From DATBSK01 sp964532485 (lineage in GTDB: Bacteria; Actinomycetota; Acidimicrobiia; IMCC26256; PALSA-555): a stretch of 64,000 bases of DNA. Where the stretch lies: contig CAZHKE010000011.1 of NCBI GenBank assembly GCA_964532485.1, positions 1 through 64,000 of the forward strand, in the 5' to 3' direction. Positions 17,001 through 24,157 of this stretch are shown piece after piece (position 1 is the first letter of the stretch; every line of letters starts with the position of its first letter). Both the position numbers and the translations under genes were made by a program. The notes below the pieces were generated by a model, which did not search any database, had not been told where the DNA came from, and worked only from the letters and a program-made list of their open reading frames with translations.

Positions 17001-17149
17001 ACGCGCTGTCGGAGCACCACGACTGGATCGGCGGTGAGGTGCTGGCCGTCGAGATCCACTGCGCGGCGTTCGGCCGAGCGACCCGCGACGCCGTCAGGTT
17101 CGAGCTCGACGGCGCGCCGTTCGCAGCGCACGTGACCGTGGCCTCCTGA
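14033..17149 (+). CDS. ileS: Isoleucyl-tRNA synthetase
   Basis: 1038-residue class I synthetase charging tRNA-Ile. The HIGH-equivalent is in GPPTANGKPGLHHVWA and KMSKS is in DGQKMSKSRGN. The CP1 editing domain lies between (about 190-400), with LLVWTTTPWTL near its start. The GLHHV form and the length place it in the long, eukaryote-like IleS group that many actinobacteria carry. Paired CxxC motifs are seen at about residues 182-185, 461-464 and 503-506. ATG 14033 is preferred over ATG 14030 because of the -10 spacing. Convergent with divIVA, with only 9 bases between the stops. Confidence 0.97.
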   Translation: MPFRAVDRDLDLVAIEKRVLARWADHGVFAESLRRREGASEWVFYEGPPTANGKPGLHHVWARCFKDVYPRFHTMRGRYVARKGGWDCHGLPVELEVEKELGFSGKQQIEDYGIAAFNARCRESVHRYVEEWSALTTRIGMWLDTADAYWTLTTDYIESVWWHVKQMWDRGQIYEGFKVVPYCGRCGTALSSHEVAQGYEDVTEPSVYLRFPVRDRDFDLLVWTTTPWTLLSNVAVAVGPDVRYVRVGGRDGARDVVVAADRVAAVLGDEARVLGDVAASELEGLHYQRPFDVLPIDDGANRVVIDEFVTTEDGSGIVHLAPAFGEIDREVGEREHLPVLNPVDATARFDASVPDHAGRFVKDADAAIIDSLATAGLLERVVAYTHSYPHCWRCSTPLIYWAKPTWFARTSAHRDALLRENERIGWHPEHIKHGRFGDWLENNVDWALSRDRFWGTPLPIWRCGDCGHDTCVGSVVELADLAGRSLEDVDLHRPDVDDVTIACPECGTRAVRVESVLDAWFDSGAMPASQHHYPFEHDDVFARRFPADFICEAIDQTRGWFYSLLAVNTLVFDQAPYRDVVCLAHIVDRDGQKMSKSRGNVIDPWTILDAKGADALRWYFFSAGSPWTNRRVDEQVIDESVRRFLLTLWNTYAFFVTYATLDDWEAAATPSAARPIHVLDRWIRSRVHRAVSETTDALETFDAMRAAQSIEHVVDDLSNWYVRRSRPRFWRSADPAAHETLHEALCVVALLVAPLCPFVSDEIWDNLGGTGESVHLADWPAVDADAIDEALERSMADARQLVTLGRAARTDAKVRVRQPLPRALVLVPGGRALEPELVAEVADELNVKQIEPITDLTSLMDHMVVPNFRALGPRLGPLMPKVKEALAGADGGAVSRALETDGCFRFEVDGQEVELGPDDVEVRAVAHDELVLAEEGGYAVALDIVIDDALRREGLARELVRALNDHRKALDLALSDRIRVELFADAPIADALSEHHDWIGGEVLAVEIHCAAFGRATRDAVRFELDGAPFAAHVTVAS

Positions 17150-17158
17150 GCGCGACGA

Positions 17159-18175
17159 CTATCGACGGCGCTTGAACAGGCGCCGATGCTCTTCGGTGTC
17201 TTCCTCGTCGAAGAACGCCGCGTCGTCGTCGGCACCGAGCGGTGCGTCGTCGCGCACGGCTTCGCGCAACGAGGCGAAGAACGCGTCGTCATCGAGGCTG
17301 TCGCCGTGCGCGTCGGGATCGACGTCGACGTACTCGTCCTCCACCACCGCGGCGGTGGGCGGCTCGCTCCATCCGCCGGCTGGTGCCGGATCCCACGCTT
17401 CCTCGGCGCCGGCCGCGACCGCCTCGATGTGCACGGTCGGCTGGCCGGCCGACTGCGGCGGCGCCTCGGCCACCGGGCGGACCGATCCCTCGGCGGACGC
17501 CGACCAGCTGTCGTCCGCCGCAGGCGCGGCGGTCCAGCTCGCCGGCGCCGCGACCGCGGGGAGCTCGACGTCGTGCAGCGCGGGACGCTGCCCGATGCCC
17601 TTCGTCTCGCTCAACAGGTCGAGCTCGGCTTGGATCGCTTGGCGCAACCGCTGGCGGTACTCGCCCTCGAACTCCTCGAGCGCATCGACATCGGCATTGA
17701 GCGTGTCGCGCGCAGACTGGAGCTTGTCGATCTCGCCCTCGAGCTTCGCCCGTTCGCGCTCGGCGATCGTGGCGGCGTTGGCCTCGGCGTCGGCGACGAC
17801 GACGTGGGCGCGCTGCTCGGCCTCGCCGACCATCTGCTGCGCCTTGACCCGGGCCTCGGCCACGGCCTCGTCGGCGGCCTTCTGCGCGAGGACGAGGGTC
17901 CGCTGGATGACGTCGGTGTCGGCGCTGCGCACCGGCGCAGGAGCCGGCGCGGACGGCGGTGCCGCCTGCACGACAGGGGCGGGCTGTGGCGCCGGCGCCG
18001 GGCCGCCGCCCTGGGGGGCGCGAGCGCGCAGCTGGTGCGCCTCGGCCTCGAGATGCTCGATCGTCGCCGCGGCCCGCTCGAGGAGCTCGTCGACGTCGTC
18101 GCGGTGATAGCCGCGCCACGCCTCGCGAATCTCGATGTCGCGCAGCTCCTGCGGGGTCACGTCCATGGAAGCCAT
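17159..18175 (-). CDS. divIVA: DivIVA/Wag31-like polar growth or septum protein
   Basis: 338 residues. The N-terminal DivIVA lipid-binding segment (DVTPQELRDIEIREAWRGYH..DVDELLERAA, about 5-45) is followed by a Pro/Ala linker (about 55-85), a long coiled coil (about 90-205), and an acidic disordered tail ending in RLFKRRR. DivIVA proteins gather at curved membrane and organise polar growth or septation in actinobacteria. The position next to sepF and ftsZ fits. Own -10 hexamer TAGCAT 8 bases before the ATG. Convergent with ileS. Confidence 0.9.
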   Translation of the reverse strand: MASMDVTPQELRDIEIREAWRGYHRDDVDELLERAAATIEHLEAEAHQLRARAPQGGGPAPAPQPAPVVQAAPPSAPAPAPVRSADTDVIQRTLVLAQKAADEAVAEARVKAQQMVGEAEQRAHVVVADAEANAATIAERERAKLEGEIDKLQSARDTLNADVDALEEFEGEYRQRLRQAIQAELDLLSETKGIGQRPALHDVELPAVAAPASWTAAPAADDSWSASAEGSVRPVAEAPPQSAGQPTVHIEAVAAGAEEAWDPAPAGGWSEPPTAAVVEDEYVDVDPDAHGDSLDDDAFFASLREAVRDDAPLGADDDAAFFDEEDTEEHRRLFKRRR

Positions 18176-18183
18176 GGCCGACC

Positions 18184-18189
18184 ATGCTA
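18184..18189 (-). promoter_or_regulatory. -10 hexamer TAGCAT of divIVA, near-leaderless
   Basis: TAGCAT on the minus strand followed by 8 bases and ATG 18175. It gives divIVA its own transcript in addition to possible read-through from the dcw cluster. Confidence 0.5.
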
Positions 18190-18235
18190 CGCGAGCACCT
18201 TGCCGGGAGTCAGAAGAGCCTGACGAGCCCCTCCG

Positions 18236-18475
18236 CTAACAGATCGCGCTGCGGAGGATGAGCAGGGCGAAGAACAGCACCATGAACGACAGGTCGAACA
18301 TCCCGGCGGGCGGGATGATCCGGCGCAGCGGTTGCAGCGCCCAATCGGTGAGCAGGATCAAGACCTCCTGCACCCTCGCGGCCGCGCCGTCCGGCTGCAG
18401 CGGGAACCACGAGAGGATGGCACGCGCGAACAGCACGACGAGGAACGCGGTGACGATCCAGCACAGGGGTTCCAT
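18236..18475 (-). CDS. YggT-family membrane protein
   Basis: 79 residues with two hydrophobic helices (about 5-24 and 60-78), joined by a loop carrying SWFPLQPDG and TDWALQPLRRIIPPAGMFD, the signature of the YggT/Ycf19 family. It sits in the standard actinobacterial place between sepF and divIVA. The molecular role is poorly known; homologues are linked to division and osmotic stress. It starts 21 bases after sepF ends and has no promoter of its own that I can see. Confidence 0.92.
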   Translation of the reverse strand: MEPLCWIVTAFLVVLFARAILSWFPLQPDGAAARVQEVLILLTDWALQPLRRIIPPAGMFDLSFMVLFFALLILRSAIC

Positions 18476-18496
18476 TGGATCGAGGTCCGGACGCGA

Positions 18497-19243
18497 TCAG
18501 TCGTCGCGCTGGTAGAGCCCGCGGGCTTCGAGCCGGTCCTTCTCCTCCTCGGAGAGCTGGACGTTCAGTGGCGTGACGAGGAAGACCGCCTCCGCGACAC
18601 GCGACATCGAGCCGCCCATCGCGTACGCGAGCCCGCTCGAGAAGTCGATGAGGCGACGCCGCAGCTCCTTGGGGCTCGCCTGGAGGTTCAGGATCACCGC
18701 CTGGTTGGACTTCACGCGGTCGCCGACCTCCTGGGCGTCGTTGAAGCCCCGCGGCTCGACGACGTGCACCTTGCCGGCCGTGGTCGGCACCGCCCGCACC
18801 ACCGCCGGTCGACTGACCGAGACACCACTGGGCTGGTCGTCTCTCGGCAGGGGCCGAACGGTCGGCTCGCCCATCCCGACCCCGGTGGCGGCCCCGGGCG
18901 CCGAGCCGGGTGCGGTCGGGTGGCCAGGTGGCTCCCGCACCGCGACCGTGCGGGCGTCGGGCCGCATGTCGCCGACCGGCCGGACATCGCCACCACGCTG
19001 GTCGGGGTAGGCCCGCTGCCGAGCCCCATAGCCGTCGTCGTAGCCACCGTGATCGTCGTAGCCGGCCTGCGGGTCCTCGTGGCCCGGCGGGCCGTACCTC
19101 TCGTATCCCTGCGGGTCGTAGCCCGGCTGGCCATAGGCATGGTCGTCGTAGGCCCCCTGGCCGGCGCCGTAGCCGTCGTAGCCGTACTCGTCGTCCTCCT
19201 GGAGACCCAGGTAGACCATCGCTCGGCGCCACAGTGAAGCCAC
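18497..19243 (-). CDS. sepF: SepF cell-division protein with long Gly/Tyr/Asp linker
   Basis: 248 residues. The amphipathic membrane-binding N-terminus SLWRRAMVYLGLQ is intact. The C-terminal SepF domain (about 155-245, KVHVVEPRGFNDAQEVGDRV... and FSSGLAYAMGGSM) polymerises and binds the FtsZ tail; in actinobacteria SepF is the main FtsZ membrane anchor since FtsA is absent. Between them, residues 16-90 are rich in Tyr, Gly, Asp and Pro in GYDxxGY-like units, followed by a Pro-rich stretch to about 150. GTG start. It lies 148 bases after yggS, so it may have its own promoter (TAGTCT at 19307-19312 is a weak candidate). Confidence 0.95.
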   Translation of the reverse strand: MASLWRRAMVYLGLQEDDEYGYDGYGAGQGAYDDHAYGQPGYDPQGYERYGPPGHEDPQAGYDDHGGYDDGYGARQRAYPDQRGGDVRPVGDMRPDARTVAVREPPGHPTAPGSAPGAATGVGMGEPTVRPLPRDDQPSGVSVSRPAVVRAVPTTAGKVHVVEPRGFNDAQEVGDRVKSNQAVILNLQASPKELRRRLIDFSSGLAYAMGGSMSRVAEAVFLVTPLNVQLSEEEKDRLEARGLYQRDD

Positions 19244-19390
19244 GAGACCAGACGCGTGCCAAGGGGTGCTGGGGGTGCAAGGGGAGCGGCACGCCCTCCA
19301 CCGACCAGACTACCGGGCGACCTCGCCGCCCCGAGGGCACTCGGGGCGTGACCCCCGACGAGCCCCTCGGACCCCACCGGCCACGCGACG

Positions 19391-20068
19391 TCAGGGTGCG
19401 CCCGCGGGTGCGCGGCGCGCCCCGAAGATCGCGCGGCCGACGCGGACGATGGTCGCGCCCTCGGCGATCGCGGCCTCGAAGTCGTCGGTCATCCCCATCG
19501 AGAGCTCAGCGACGTCGAGGCGCTCCCCCATCTCCCGCAGCCGCGCGAACCAGGGGCGCGGGTCGTCGCCGCGGGGGGGCACCGTCATGAGCCCGACGAC
19601 GTCGAGCCCCAGGGCACGCAGCTCGTCGACGAGCGCCGGCGCGTCGGGGGGCTCGCATCCCGGCTTCTGCGGCTCTCCCCCGAGGTTCACCTCGACGAGC
19701 ACCCGCGCCTCCGGCGCGTGCTGGGCGATCGACGCACCGAGCGCGATGCGGTCGACCGATTGCCAGCACACGACCCATGGGGCCAGCGCTCGCACCTTGT
19801 TGCGCTGCAGCGCACCGAGGAAGTGCCAGTGCGGCGGATTCACGCGGTCGCGAAGGATCGGGCCCTTCGCGAGCAGCTCTTGGGCCCGGTTCTCCCCCAC
19901 GTCCACGAGCCCGGCATCCAACGCCGCCCCGATGCGGTCGGCAGCGACGGTCTTCGTCGCGCCGACGATCGTGACCGCGCCCTCGACACGTCCGGCACGC
20001 GACGCGGCGTCCTCGACCCGGCCACGCACCGAGGCGACGTTCGCGGCGACGTCGCCGACGTCACTCAC
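19391..20068 (-). CDS. Pyridoxal 5'-phosphate homeostasis protein (YggS/PLPBP)
   Basis: 225 residues, single alanine-racemase-like barrel without the second domain. The PLP lysine is in GATKTVAADRI, followed by GENRAQEL and WHFLGALQRNK, which define the family. It buffers PLP levels in the cytoplasm rather than acting as a racemase. The ATG overlaps the pgeF stop (ATGA at 20065-20068), so translation is coupled. Its position between pgeF and sepF is the norm in Gram-positive dcw clusters. Confidence 0.95.
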   Translation of the reverse strand: MSDVGDVAANVASVRGRVEDAASRAGRVEGAVTIVGATKTVAADRIGAALDAGLVDVGENRAQELLAKGPILRDRVNPPHWHFLGALQRNKVRALAPWVVCWQSVDRIALGASIAQHAPEARVLVEVNLGGEPQKPGCEPPDAPALVDELRALGLDVVGLMTVPPRGDDPRPWFARLREMGERLDVAELSMGMTDDFEAAIAEGATIVRVGRAIFGARRAPAGAP

Positions 20069-20718
20069 TCGTCGATCACCGCGACGAGAGCCTGGCGCCC
20101 GGTCCGCCCGTCACGGCGGTACGAGAAGTGGTCGCGAGACGTGACGGTGCAGACGTCGATGTCGTCGACGTCGACCACACCGGCGCGGGCCAGCGCCACG
20201 CGCGCCGCGACCGGGATGTCCAGTGCGAGCGCACCGTCGGACGTCCGCGCCTCGACCGACCTGTCGAGCGCGGCGATGACGAGATCGAGGTCGTCGCGGC
20301 CGAACTCGTAGCAGCACGCGTGCACACACGGGCCCACGACGGCGCGGACCGCACCGCTCCCGACGGCACGCAGGTGTGCGACGGCCCCCGGGATCACGCC
20401 GGCGACGAGCCCGGGCCAACCGGCGTGCACGACCGCGATGGCGTCGTCGGTCGCGAGCGCGATCGGCGCGCAGTCGGCCGTCTGCACGACCAGGGGGATC
20501 CCCGGACGATCGGTGACGGCCGCATCGGCCTCGGGCACGTCGCTGGTGTGTCGCTCGCCCGCGACGACGGTCGCGCCGTGCACCTGGTGGAGCCACACCC
20601 ACCCCGAGGCGGGGAGCCCGAGCCGGTCCGCGAGCAGCCGGCGGTTCTCGGCGACGGCGTCGGGGGCGTCACCCACGCTCCGGCTCAGGTTGGCCTCGTC
20701 GAACGGTGACTGCGACAC
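20065..20718 (-). CDS. pgeF: Peptidoglycan editing factor / YfiH-family Cu-oxidoreductase
   Basis: 217 residues from GTG 20718. Signatures TADCAPIAL, VHAGWPGL, GPCVHACCYEFG and HFSYRRDG give the Cys/His metal site of the family. PgeF removes mis-incorporated residues from peptidoglycan precursors; some homologues act on purine nucleosides or phenolics. The frame stays open and conserved upstream of the GTG: RVVWTDRWSG at 20748-20719 matches the family N-terminus (T-R-x-G-G-V-S). The true start is therefore probably further upstream, perhaps CTG 20775, within 14 bases of the ftsZ stop. Coupled to yggS by ATGA. Confidence 0.9.
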   Translation of the reverse strand: MSQSPFDEANLSRSVGDAPDAVAENRRLLADRLGLPASGWVWLHQVHGATVVAGERHTSDVPEADAAVTDRPGIPLVVQTADCAPIALATDDAIAVVHAGWPGLVAGVIPGAVAHLRAVGSGAVRAVVGPCVHACCYEFGRDDLDLVIAALDRSVEARTSDGALALDIPVAARVALARAGVVDVDDIDVCTVTSRDHFSYRRDGRTGRQALVAVIDE

Positions 20719-20788
20719 CCCGCTCCACCGGTCGGTCCAGACGACGCGCGCCGGACCGAGCCGCGTCTCGATCAGGGCCGGCTCTCGA

Positions 20789-22315
20789 TCAGCGCAGGAA
20801 CTCGGGGACGTCGAACTCGTCGTCCTCGTCGCCGCCCGAGTAGCTCGTGCGATCCTCGCCGAACGCGCTGTCGGCCGCGGACTTGTCGTGCAGGCCGAGC
20901 GACGTCCGCTCCCGACGGGAGGACGAGGAGCGCTCCCCCTCGAAGCGATCGAAGCCCGCCGCGATCACCGTGATGCGGACCTCGTCGCCGAGCGCATCGT
21001 CGATCGTGGCCCCGAAGATGATGTTGGCGTCGGGGTGTGCGGTCTCCTTCACGACCTCGGCCGCCTCGTTCACCTCGAAGAGCCCAAGATCAGACGGTCC
21101 GGCCACGTTGAGGAGCAGCCCCCGCGCGCCCTCGATGCTCGCCTCGAGGAGCGCGCTCGAGATGGCAGCGCGCGACGCATTCAGCGCGCGGCCCTCGCCA
21201 CCGGCCTGCCCGACGCCCATGAGCGCGGTCCCGGCGTCTTGCATGATCATGCGCACGTCGGCGAAGTCGGTGTTGATGAGACCCGGCGTCGTGATGAGGT
21301 CGGCGATTCCCTGCACACCCTGGAGCAGGATGTCGTCGGCCATCTTGAACGCCGAGAGCAGCGACGACTTCTCGTCCGCGACGTCGAGGAGCCGATCGTT
21401 GGGGATCACGATGAGCGTGTCGACCTTGTCGCGCAGCTTGCCGATGCCGGCGTCGGCCTGCACCGAGCGCCGGCGGCCCTCGAAGCTGAACGGCCGAGTG
21501 ACGATTGCGATCGTGAGCGCGCCGAGCCCGCGCGCGACCTCGGCGACCACGGGTGAGCCGCCGGTACCGGTGCCACCGCCTTCACCGGCGGTGATGAACA
21601 CCATGTCAGCGCCCTTGAGGACCTCCTCGATCTCGTCGCGGTGATCCTCGGCGGCCTGCTGGCCGACCTCGGCGTCGGACCCGGCGCCGAGTCCGCGGGT
21701 GAGCTGGCGGCCGATGTCGAGCTTGACGTCGGCGTCGCTGATGAGCAGCGACTGAGCGTCGGTGTTGACCGCGACGAACTCGACGCCCTTGAGGCCGGCG
21801 TCGATCATCCGGTTGACCGCGTTGCCACCACCGCCGCCGACACCGACGACCTTGATGACCGCCAGGTAGTTCTGCGGGTCGCCGAGCATCTGGGTGGTGC
21901 CTCCCCTCGCGGGCGAGTCCAGCTCGCCGGGATGCAGGTCGTCGTGTGGATCGCGGTCGGTGTCGATCGCCTGGTCGGGTCGGCCGTCGGCCGGGTGGTC
22001 GGGTCGATCGTTGAGCCCGGGGTCCTCGGCCCTGGGGTCTCCTGGTCCATTCTCGCCGGTCGCGGAGGTGCTCTGGGGGATCGAATGGTCCGGCTCACGC
22101 TCGGTTGGCGGCTCGGGATCGGGCTCCGGAGCCGGCTCCCACTCGGTCTCCGGGACCGGTTGAGCGTCGCGCTCGTCCTCCCACGAGTAGTCGTCGCCCG
22201 GCATGTCGTCGCCCGGCATGTCGTCCCCGGCCCGGTCGCGGCGGGCCTGGTCGTCATCTGGCGCAACGATCCAGTCGCCGCCGCCGCGATCGCCACCGGG
22301 CAGATGGGGCGTCAC
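20789..22315 (-). CDS. ftsZ: Cell-division GTPase FtsZ with ~140-residue acidic N-terminal extension
   Basis: Tubulin-like GTPase forming the Z ring. The conserved body begins at about residue 145 with QNYLAVIKVVGVGGGGGNAV; the tubulin signature is GGGTGTGGSP and the T7 region includes TDFADVRMIM. The C-terminal tail DEFDVPEFLR is the usual protein-binding peptide. Before the body lie about 140 residues rich in Asp, Pro and Glu (GDDMPGDD repeated), which FtsZ normally lacks. GTG 22315 is exactly 7 bases after TATCCT, supporting the long form. However, ATG 21889 has a GGGGAGG ribosome site 10 bases upstream and would give a normal-length protein. Both forms may be made. Confidence 0.93.
   Translation of the reverse strand: MTPHLPGGDRGGGDWIVAPDDDQARRDRAGDDMPGDDMPGDDYSWEDERDAQPVPETEWEPAPEPDPEPPTEREPDHSIPQSTSATGENGPGDPRAEDPGLNDRPDHPADGRPDQAIDTDRDPHDDLHPGELDSPARGGTTQMLGDPQNYLAVIKVVGVGGGGGNAVNRMIDAGLKGVEFVAVNTDAQSLLISDADVKLDIGRQLTRGLGAGSDAEVGQQAAEDHRDEIEEVLKGADMVFITAGEGGGTGTGGSPVVAEVARGLGALTIAIVTRPFSFEGRRRSVQADAGIGKLRDKVDTLIVIPNDRLLDVADEKSSLLSAFKMADDILLQGVQGIADLITTPGLINTDFADVRMIMQDAGTALMGVGQAGGEGRALNASRAAISSALLEASIEGARGLLLNVAGPSDLGLFEVNEAAEVVKETAHPDANIIFGATIDDALGDEVRITVIAAGFDRFEGERSSSSRRERTSLGLHDKSAADSAFGEDRTSYSGGDEDDEFDVPEFLR
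21889..21906 (-). promoter_or_regulatory. Internal Shine-Dalgarno (GGGGAGG) and ATG within ftsZ
   Basis: GGGGAGG at 21906-21900 lies 10 bases before an in-frame ATG at 21889, just before the conserved FtsZ body (MLGDPQNYLAV). This is a plausible second translation start giving standard-length FtsZ. Confidence 0.5.
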
Positions 22316-22322
22316 CGCCACC

Positions 22323-22328
22323 AGGATA
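22323..22328 (-). promoter_or_regulatory. -10 hexamer TATCCT of ftsZ, leaderless
   Basis: TATCCT in the 19-bp ftsQ-ftsZ gap, followed by 7 bases and GTG 22315. It adds a promoter inside the dcw cluster at ftsZ, where many bacteria have one. Confidence 0.55.
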
Positions 22329-22334
22329 GGAGCG

Positions 22335-23243
22335 TCATCCCGTCACCGGGGCGCCCGGCACGCGGACGTCGACATAGGTGACCGGGGCACCCGCGAGGCT
22401 CGTGAGCAGCGCGTCGGCGGCGCGCATCTTCTCGGGCAGTCCGTCGAGGCCGCCGAGGCGGATCTCGGGGCCTCCCGCCATCAGCAACGCCGCCTGCCCG
22501 TGCTCCACCATCACCCGCGCGACGCGCCCCACCAGGGGGCCCAGCCGGGCCGCGACCCGTGCGCTGGCCACCGGCGCGATGCGCTCGCCCGGTGCCGGGT
22601 CCGGCGTGTCGCTCACCAGCGCGGTGAGACCCTCGGGGGGCGCGGCCGCGACCGAGACGACCGTCCCGGTGGGGTCGACGACGGCGAACGTCCCGTCCGT
22701 GCGCGCCACGGTGGCGACGGGAGCCCGGCTCGTGACCTCGATCCTCAGCGTCCCCGGCAGCTCGCGCGTCACCTCGGCGTGCGCGACCCAGGCGAGCGAC
22801 TGGATGCGCTCGGCGACGGCCCCCGTGTCGACGAGCAGGAGCGCGTCGCCGCGCTTGGTCGCAGCGGCGGACCGCACCTCCTGCACGCGTGGACCCGCGC
22901 CGCTGACGCTCACCTGGTCGACGTCGAGGAGCGGTGACAGGACGAGCCCACCCGCGCCGAACATCGCGGCGACGAGTCCCACGCCGATCAGGAGTCGCCG
23001 CAGCCGTCGACGGCCGGCCGTGCGCGCGACCTCGACGCGACGCGCGCGGAACCTCGGGTGCGGCGCGTTCGCGGGCTCGGCCCGCCGCGTCGCCGGGGTG
23101 CCACCGGGCGCCGCCCTGCGCCCCGACGTCCGCGACGCGGGCGGCCGACGGGGAGGTGCTCGACGCGCGCTCGGTCGACGCCCCGGGGGTCTGGTCGCCC
23201 CGGAACGAGGCGCGGCGCGGCGGCGACGAGGGGGCGCGCTCAT
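22335..23243 (-). CDS. ftsQ: Cell-division protein FtsQ
   Basis: 302 residues. A long basic, Arg/Pro-rich cytoplasmic N-terminus (about 1-85) precedes a single helix (about 87-105), a POTRA domain (VSVSGAGPRVQEVRSAAATK) and the FtsQ beta domain. It bridges FtsL/FtsB-type proteins and the septal synthase on the outer face of the membrane. ATG 23243 overlaps the murB stop (ATGA); the frame upstream of this ATG belongs to murB. Standard order murB-ftsQ-ftsZ for actinobacteria, with no ddl or ftsA. Confidence 0.93.
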   Translation of the reverse strand: MSAPPRRRRAAPRSGATRPPGRRPSARRAPPRRPPASRTSGRRAAPGGTPATRRAEPANAPHPRFRARRVEVARTAGRRRLRRLLIGVGLVAAMFGAGGLVLSPLLDVDQVSVSGAGPRVQEVRSAAATKRGDALLLVDTGAVAERIQSLAWVAHAEVTRELPGTLRIEVTSRAPVATVARTDGTFAVVDPTGTVVSVAAAPPEGLTALVSDTPDPAPGERIAPVASARVAARLGPLVGRVARVMVEHGQAALLMAGGPEIRLGGLDGLPEKMRAADALLTSLAGAPVTYVDVRVPGAPVTG

Positions 23244-24157
23244 TCGAAGCCCACCATGTGGAGCTCGGGTCGGAGACACACACCCGAGTGCTCGTGGACT
23301 CGGCGTTGCACCTCGAGCACGAGCGCGTGCACGTCGCTCGCCGTCGCGCCGTCGTCGGCCTGGAAGAAGTTCGCGTGCTTGTCGGACACGCGGGCCCCGC
23401 CGACGCGCAGACCCTTCAGCCCGGCCGCGTCGATGAGGCGCCCCGCCGAGTCACCGCTGGGGTTCCGGAACACCGAGCCCGCGTTGGCGCCCCCGGGCTG
23501 GTGCTCACGACGCCAGCGCACGACCTCGTCGATGCGGCGCGCACACGCGTCGGGCTCGTCCGCGACGCCCGCCAGCACGGCGCGCGTCACGACCTGCGAA
23601 GCGGTCACGCTCGAGTGCCGATACCCGAAGTCGAGGTCGGCCGACGAACGCTCGACCGGCGCGGCGCTGCCACGGAGGTCGGTCACCCACGCGCGCTCGA
23701 GCACCTCACACGTCTCCCGCCCGTGACCGCCGGCGTTCATGCGCACCGCGCCGCCGACAGATCCCGGGATGCCCACGAAGAACTCGAGCCCGCCGAGCCC
23801 GGCGGCCGCCGCCCTGCGCGCGAGCACGGGCAGCGTCACCGAGCCACCGGCTGACGCGCGCCCAGCATCGACGTCGATCTTCAGCTCCTCGAAGTCGCCG
23901 GTGAGCACCACCCCGACCCCGGCGAAGCCGGCATCCGCGACCAGGAGGTTGGAGCCCCGCCCGATGACGAGCAGCGGCGCATCGTGCTCCGCGACCACGT
24001 GCGCGAGCGCGGCGAGCTCGGCGTCGTCAGCCACCCGGACCACGACCGCGACCGGGCCCCCGAGGCGGTAGGTCGACAGCGCGGCGACCGGCTCGTCCCG
24101 CGCCACCCGACCCGGCAGCCGGGACTCGAGCTCGGCCGCGAGCGCATCGACGCTCAT
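23240..24157 (-). CDS. murB: UDP-N-acetylenolpyruvoylglucosamine reductase
   Basis: 305-residue flavoenzyme reducing UDP-GlcNAc-enolpyruvate to UDP-MurNAc with NADPH. FAD-binding motifs STYRLGGP and VIGRGSNLLV are present; the proton-donor Ser is in GSVFRNPSG, and the C-terminal Glu is in LRPELHMVG. ATG 24157 overlaps the murC stop (ATGA), so translation is coupled. The 12-codon upstream extension lies inside murC and is rejected. Confidence 0.96.
   Translation of the reverse strand: MSVDALAAELESRLPGRVARDEPVAALSTYRLGGPVAVVVRVADDAELAALAHVVAEHDAPLLVIGRGSNLLVADAGFAGVGVVLTGDFEELKIDVDAGRASAGGSVTLPVLARRAAAAGLGGLEFFVGIPGSVGGAVRMNAGGHGRETCEVLERAWVTDLRGSAAPVERSSADLDFGYRHSSVTASQVVTRAVLAGVADEPDACARRIDEVVRWRREHQPGGANAGSVFRNPSGDSAGRLIDAAGLKGLRVGGARVSDKHANFFQADDGATASDVHALVLEVQRRVHEHSGVCLRPELHMVGFE

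Noticed and set aside
19307..19312. TAGTCT as a firm sepF promoter
   Set aside because: It lies more than 60 bases upstream without a -35 or clear leader signals; kept only as a weak candidate in the sepF entry.
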